From positions 186,001-250,000 of the forward strand of contig NW_026570239.1 in assembly GCF_019649055.1 (NCBI RefSeq): a stretch of 64,000 nucleotides of DNA, in the 5' to 3' direction. The notes below the pieces were generated by a model. The model worked only from the letters and a program-made list of their open reading frames with translations, had not been told where the DNA came from and did no database searches. This DNA is from Paramacrobiotus metropolitanus (Eukaryota > Tardigrada > Eutardigrada > Parachela > Macrobiotidae). Made by a program: the position numbers and the translations under genes. Of this stretch, positions 61,061 to 64,000 are shown piece by piece; position 1 is the stretch's first letter; every line of letters starts with the position of its first letter.

Positions 61061-64000
61061 TGCCTTCACGCCTGTAGGCGTGTTCTTCCCATGAGTTTTG
61101 ATTGCATAAGCAGGTTGTTTATGTTTTGCTATCTTTTTTGAAGCATTTGATGTTTGGCATTTGCCGCCTGTATAAGCGCGGCTGCACCGCGAGTTTTGGG
61201 AGCTGCTTTTTAGTTGAGAGTTTTGAGTCGAGATAGTCACCAGTAAAGCCCATCGCAGTACGCGCTGCACGAGTTCTTTTCCCCTTGTAACAGTGCAGAA
61301 TCCGTCTCATTTTATTCACGCCATTTGGCATTAACCGTAACTATTAAATTTGTGGCCCTGGGGTACAAATAGTTCGAAGTCTATGGCGGAGGGGGGCTTA
61401 TTTCGGGGAGGGGCGCAAGTTCGGGGGTGGCATTATTTTTCGAACGGTATATTTGGGGAGGGGGCATTATATTTCAAACAACTACGCATTCTGTTCTGGT
61501 GAAAAGGAACGTAGTAGTTATCGGACAACATAAGCTTGCCAGCAACATTTTGGAGCATATACCTAGGTACCCACACAATTGTTTTGAGGCTTGGCGAGTA
61601 TTGGCCCAAATGCTATTTTATTTCGCCACTGGCTCGTTATGGCCCAAAAGGTATCGGCGAGTCTTTAGATGGTCAAAAAGCGTCATTAAGTCATTAGTGA
61701 CATTATTAATACTGGCTGTACTCCTATGTAGCGGTGGGCCATGACGGGTGCCTTGTTGTATGTCATATTGTTATTATTGACAACTATAGTATTTCTGGAT
61801 ATACTGCCGATCACCCTTGATGAAATACGAGACTAAAGTCACTAAACGATGTCATTTCGTCATTAATGAGCAATACCCGCGTGCATGCGGGCTTTGTAAT
61901 GCACTGTGCACAGAATATTTCAGAGGAGAGAAAGCATGGGGCTCTATGGGCGAAATCGGTGTTTCTTTTATTTTAACGATTTTCAGGAGAGATTGGACTG
62001 TCAGGTAGAAAGTAAAACGTAGAGAATTTTTTTCTCTACATTTAGATTCAGAATCTGTCAAGCAAAACTTCCTGAAATAATTTCAGAAAGCATTAAACGG
62101 AATAGTCTTGTACTGTATTGCTGCACTGAACTGCCAAGCGAGGGTGTTCGCAAGGTGGCTCAGCAGCTGGAATTTAGATGTTTTCGGTAAAACTCTTTTT
62201 GCATTGCTCAGCTTATATTTTGCTGGACAAGTTATATACTGAATTGTAGAGAATTAAATTCTCCACAATCTGGTATGCAGCTAACGGCTGAAATAGCTCA
62301 AGAAAACGTAATACAAACGTAAAAGACGTGCGCTCCTGTATATGCCTATGTATAACTCTCTTCTGAAATTTTAACTGCGCAAGCGCTGTACAGGGAAATA
62401 GTGGGGTGGTCGTGCACACGGTTAAGGCTTATGACAAGAGTAGCATTTTTCGCAAATACCACATAAAAAACCTCAGGCACCTACACGTATTTAGCCGGCG
62501 TTATTTTGTCAGTAGTGACGAAAACGCTAATTTTCCAATGCTTACCGGTAGCAAAATGTCAGCAACTGAAATACATAGATAGATCAGGTCATTCTGTCAT
62601 TAATAACAAGCAGCGCCAGAAATCATGTATACAGGTTTGGGTGCACGGGAGCCGGATCAGATGATTACCAAAACAAAATGCATGTGACACAGTCTCCGGA
62701 CATGTTGAATCGAATGGCGTTAGCAGTTTTTCGATTAATTTTTCGGTTTGTTCTGACCAGATCGTACGGGGTTTTCCGTTGTAATATGGATCTTTTCCTT
62801 GATATATGCGCCGATATTATAAAAGTGTTCCACTTATTGCTCGAAAAACCTATCGCGAGGAACTCTTCGAATTAAGTTATTGGGTTTTTATCATAACAAC
62901 TGTCTCAGGCACAACATTATTACCACAGTAACAGAACTTTATTTGCTTTTTAAAAGCGCTAATCAGCCACCCGTCGCGCCCTTCTTGACTGGGAATCAAA
63001 GATTTAGTTGGCCGAATATGAAAATTATTGCGACGTTGATTACGATAAGGTTATTTTCATATCTGTTTAGTGCATCAGCTTAATCGACCGGAGCGCAGCG
63101 AAGATCCTCTAATTCAGCCAAAATTAAAAAGTGTCTGTCTGTCTGTCGCTTACGGAAGTAAGAAATGACATGATACAAGGAAGTAAATGTCGTTATACAA
63201 GGAAATAAAAATGATGTCATCTAAGGAAGTAAAATACGGCGTCCAATAAGGAAGGGAAAAATACAGAAAGGTGAAATCAAAGACTCGCTAGCATGAGCAG
63301 TCATACATATCACCTTAAAATGTGGAATCTGCAGCTGAAGTTTTCCACATCTATCTGTCCGTCTCAAGAATATCAAATTAAGCAATATACGAGACCTACT
63401 CTAGAGGACTAGAACGCCATCAGCTTACGAACTACTATGCAGAATAATTCAGCATCGTGACTACGTTTGCAAAATTTGTATGGTCATACAAGTTCCGATC
63501 GAAAAATTGTACAGTATAAATGTGTTGTTAAAACCTGGCTGTAAGTCCTGAACTTATCAAAGAAGTACACTTTTCCAACACTTAAATCATTTTTCGATTC
63601 CAGAAAAATCCATTCAACGTGCCATTTCTGGATAAATCAAACTTTACCCATAAAACTACCGGATTGCCTCTTCTGTGGAAGTTAAACGTAAGTATATATT
63701 ATTATTGCACCGATGAAAGTGTATTTAAAGAAAACGTCCCTGTACTTGGCATCAAATTCGTGTTCTTACTTGAATTGGAGTACAGAGTATTTGCTTTCGC
63801 ACAATCCAAAACACTTTTTCGGGTGCCGTTTTTATGATACCGGGTCCAAGGTTTACTAAGCGTTACTAAACTGCAATACGCCAGGGAATAACTGGAATCT
63901 GTTGGATATATGTACGAGTACTTATGTAATACGTTGGCGGATGTTTAACCATACAGTTAAAATCATTTTCCACATTGACCTCTTCATCTTCCATACAGTA
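61061..64000. other. intergenic, no gene seen
   Basis: Only short frames. A G-rich stretch (61380-61470) and a GTCTGTCTGTCTGTC run near 63134 are simple sequence. No RNA gene, array or element recognised. Confidence 0.45.

Noticed and set aside
61380-61470. G-rich stretch as a telomere-like or regulatory quadruplex
   Set aside because: Irregular G runs of varied spacing, no telomere repeat; simple sequence is enough.

Overview
This window is animal genomic DNA made up almost entirely of nested mobile elements. There are no bacterial operons or Shine-Dalgarno sites. What does appear is LTR retroelements, TIR transposons, a tRNA-like Pol III promoter, a decayed rhodopsin-type GPCR copy pair and a leucine-rich-repeat fragment. 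The GPCR style and the giant Ty3/Gypsy element suggest an invertebrate. A tardigrade is my guess, at low confidence.

The centre is one giant Ty3/Gypsy-type LTR retrotransposon on the minus strand, 5255-49743, with 346 and 360 bp LTRs, a 4-bp target duplication (ACTG) and a tRNA primer site. Removing three later insertions leaves about 24.8 kb. In sense order it carries: a leader with an array of the octamer TGACCTTT; a 1250-residue Gag; a textbook -1 frameshift signal (GGGAAAC plus an 11-bp hairpin); a repeat-rich protease frame; RT-RNase H; integrase; and then about 11 kb of extra reading frames not usual in such elements (a prion-like protein, an acidic/charged protein, a protein with three linker-histone-like winged-helix modules, and an RS-rich protein). 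The octamer AAAGGTCA (the classical nuclear-receptor monomer site) occurs about 90 times by hand count through leader, coding frames and 3' region, where less than one copy is expected by chance. The long frames are broken by about a dozen single in-frame stops with almost no indels.

Three elements landed inside its reading frames, each with a clean target duplication: (1) a 15.16 kb env-bearing errantivirus-like element on the plus strand (25036-40190, identical 232-bp LTRs, ACTT duplication) with gag, two protease-like domains, RT, an integrase-env fused frame and five small accessory frames; (2) a 3.95 kb TIR element (12032-15979) full of GTGARCAT..ATGYTCAC palindromes and a tRNA-like Pol III promoter; (3) a 608-bp hAT-type MITE (9183-9790).

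The flanks (1-5250 and 49748-64000) hold few genes: a possible two-exon gene at the left edge, a GPCR pseudogene and its truncated duplicate, an LRR fragment, and several foldback/MITE elements.
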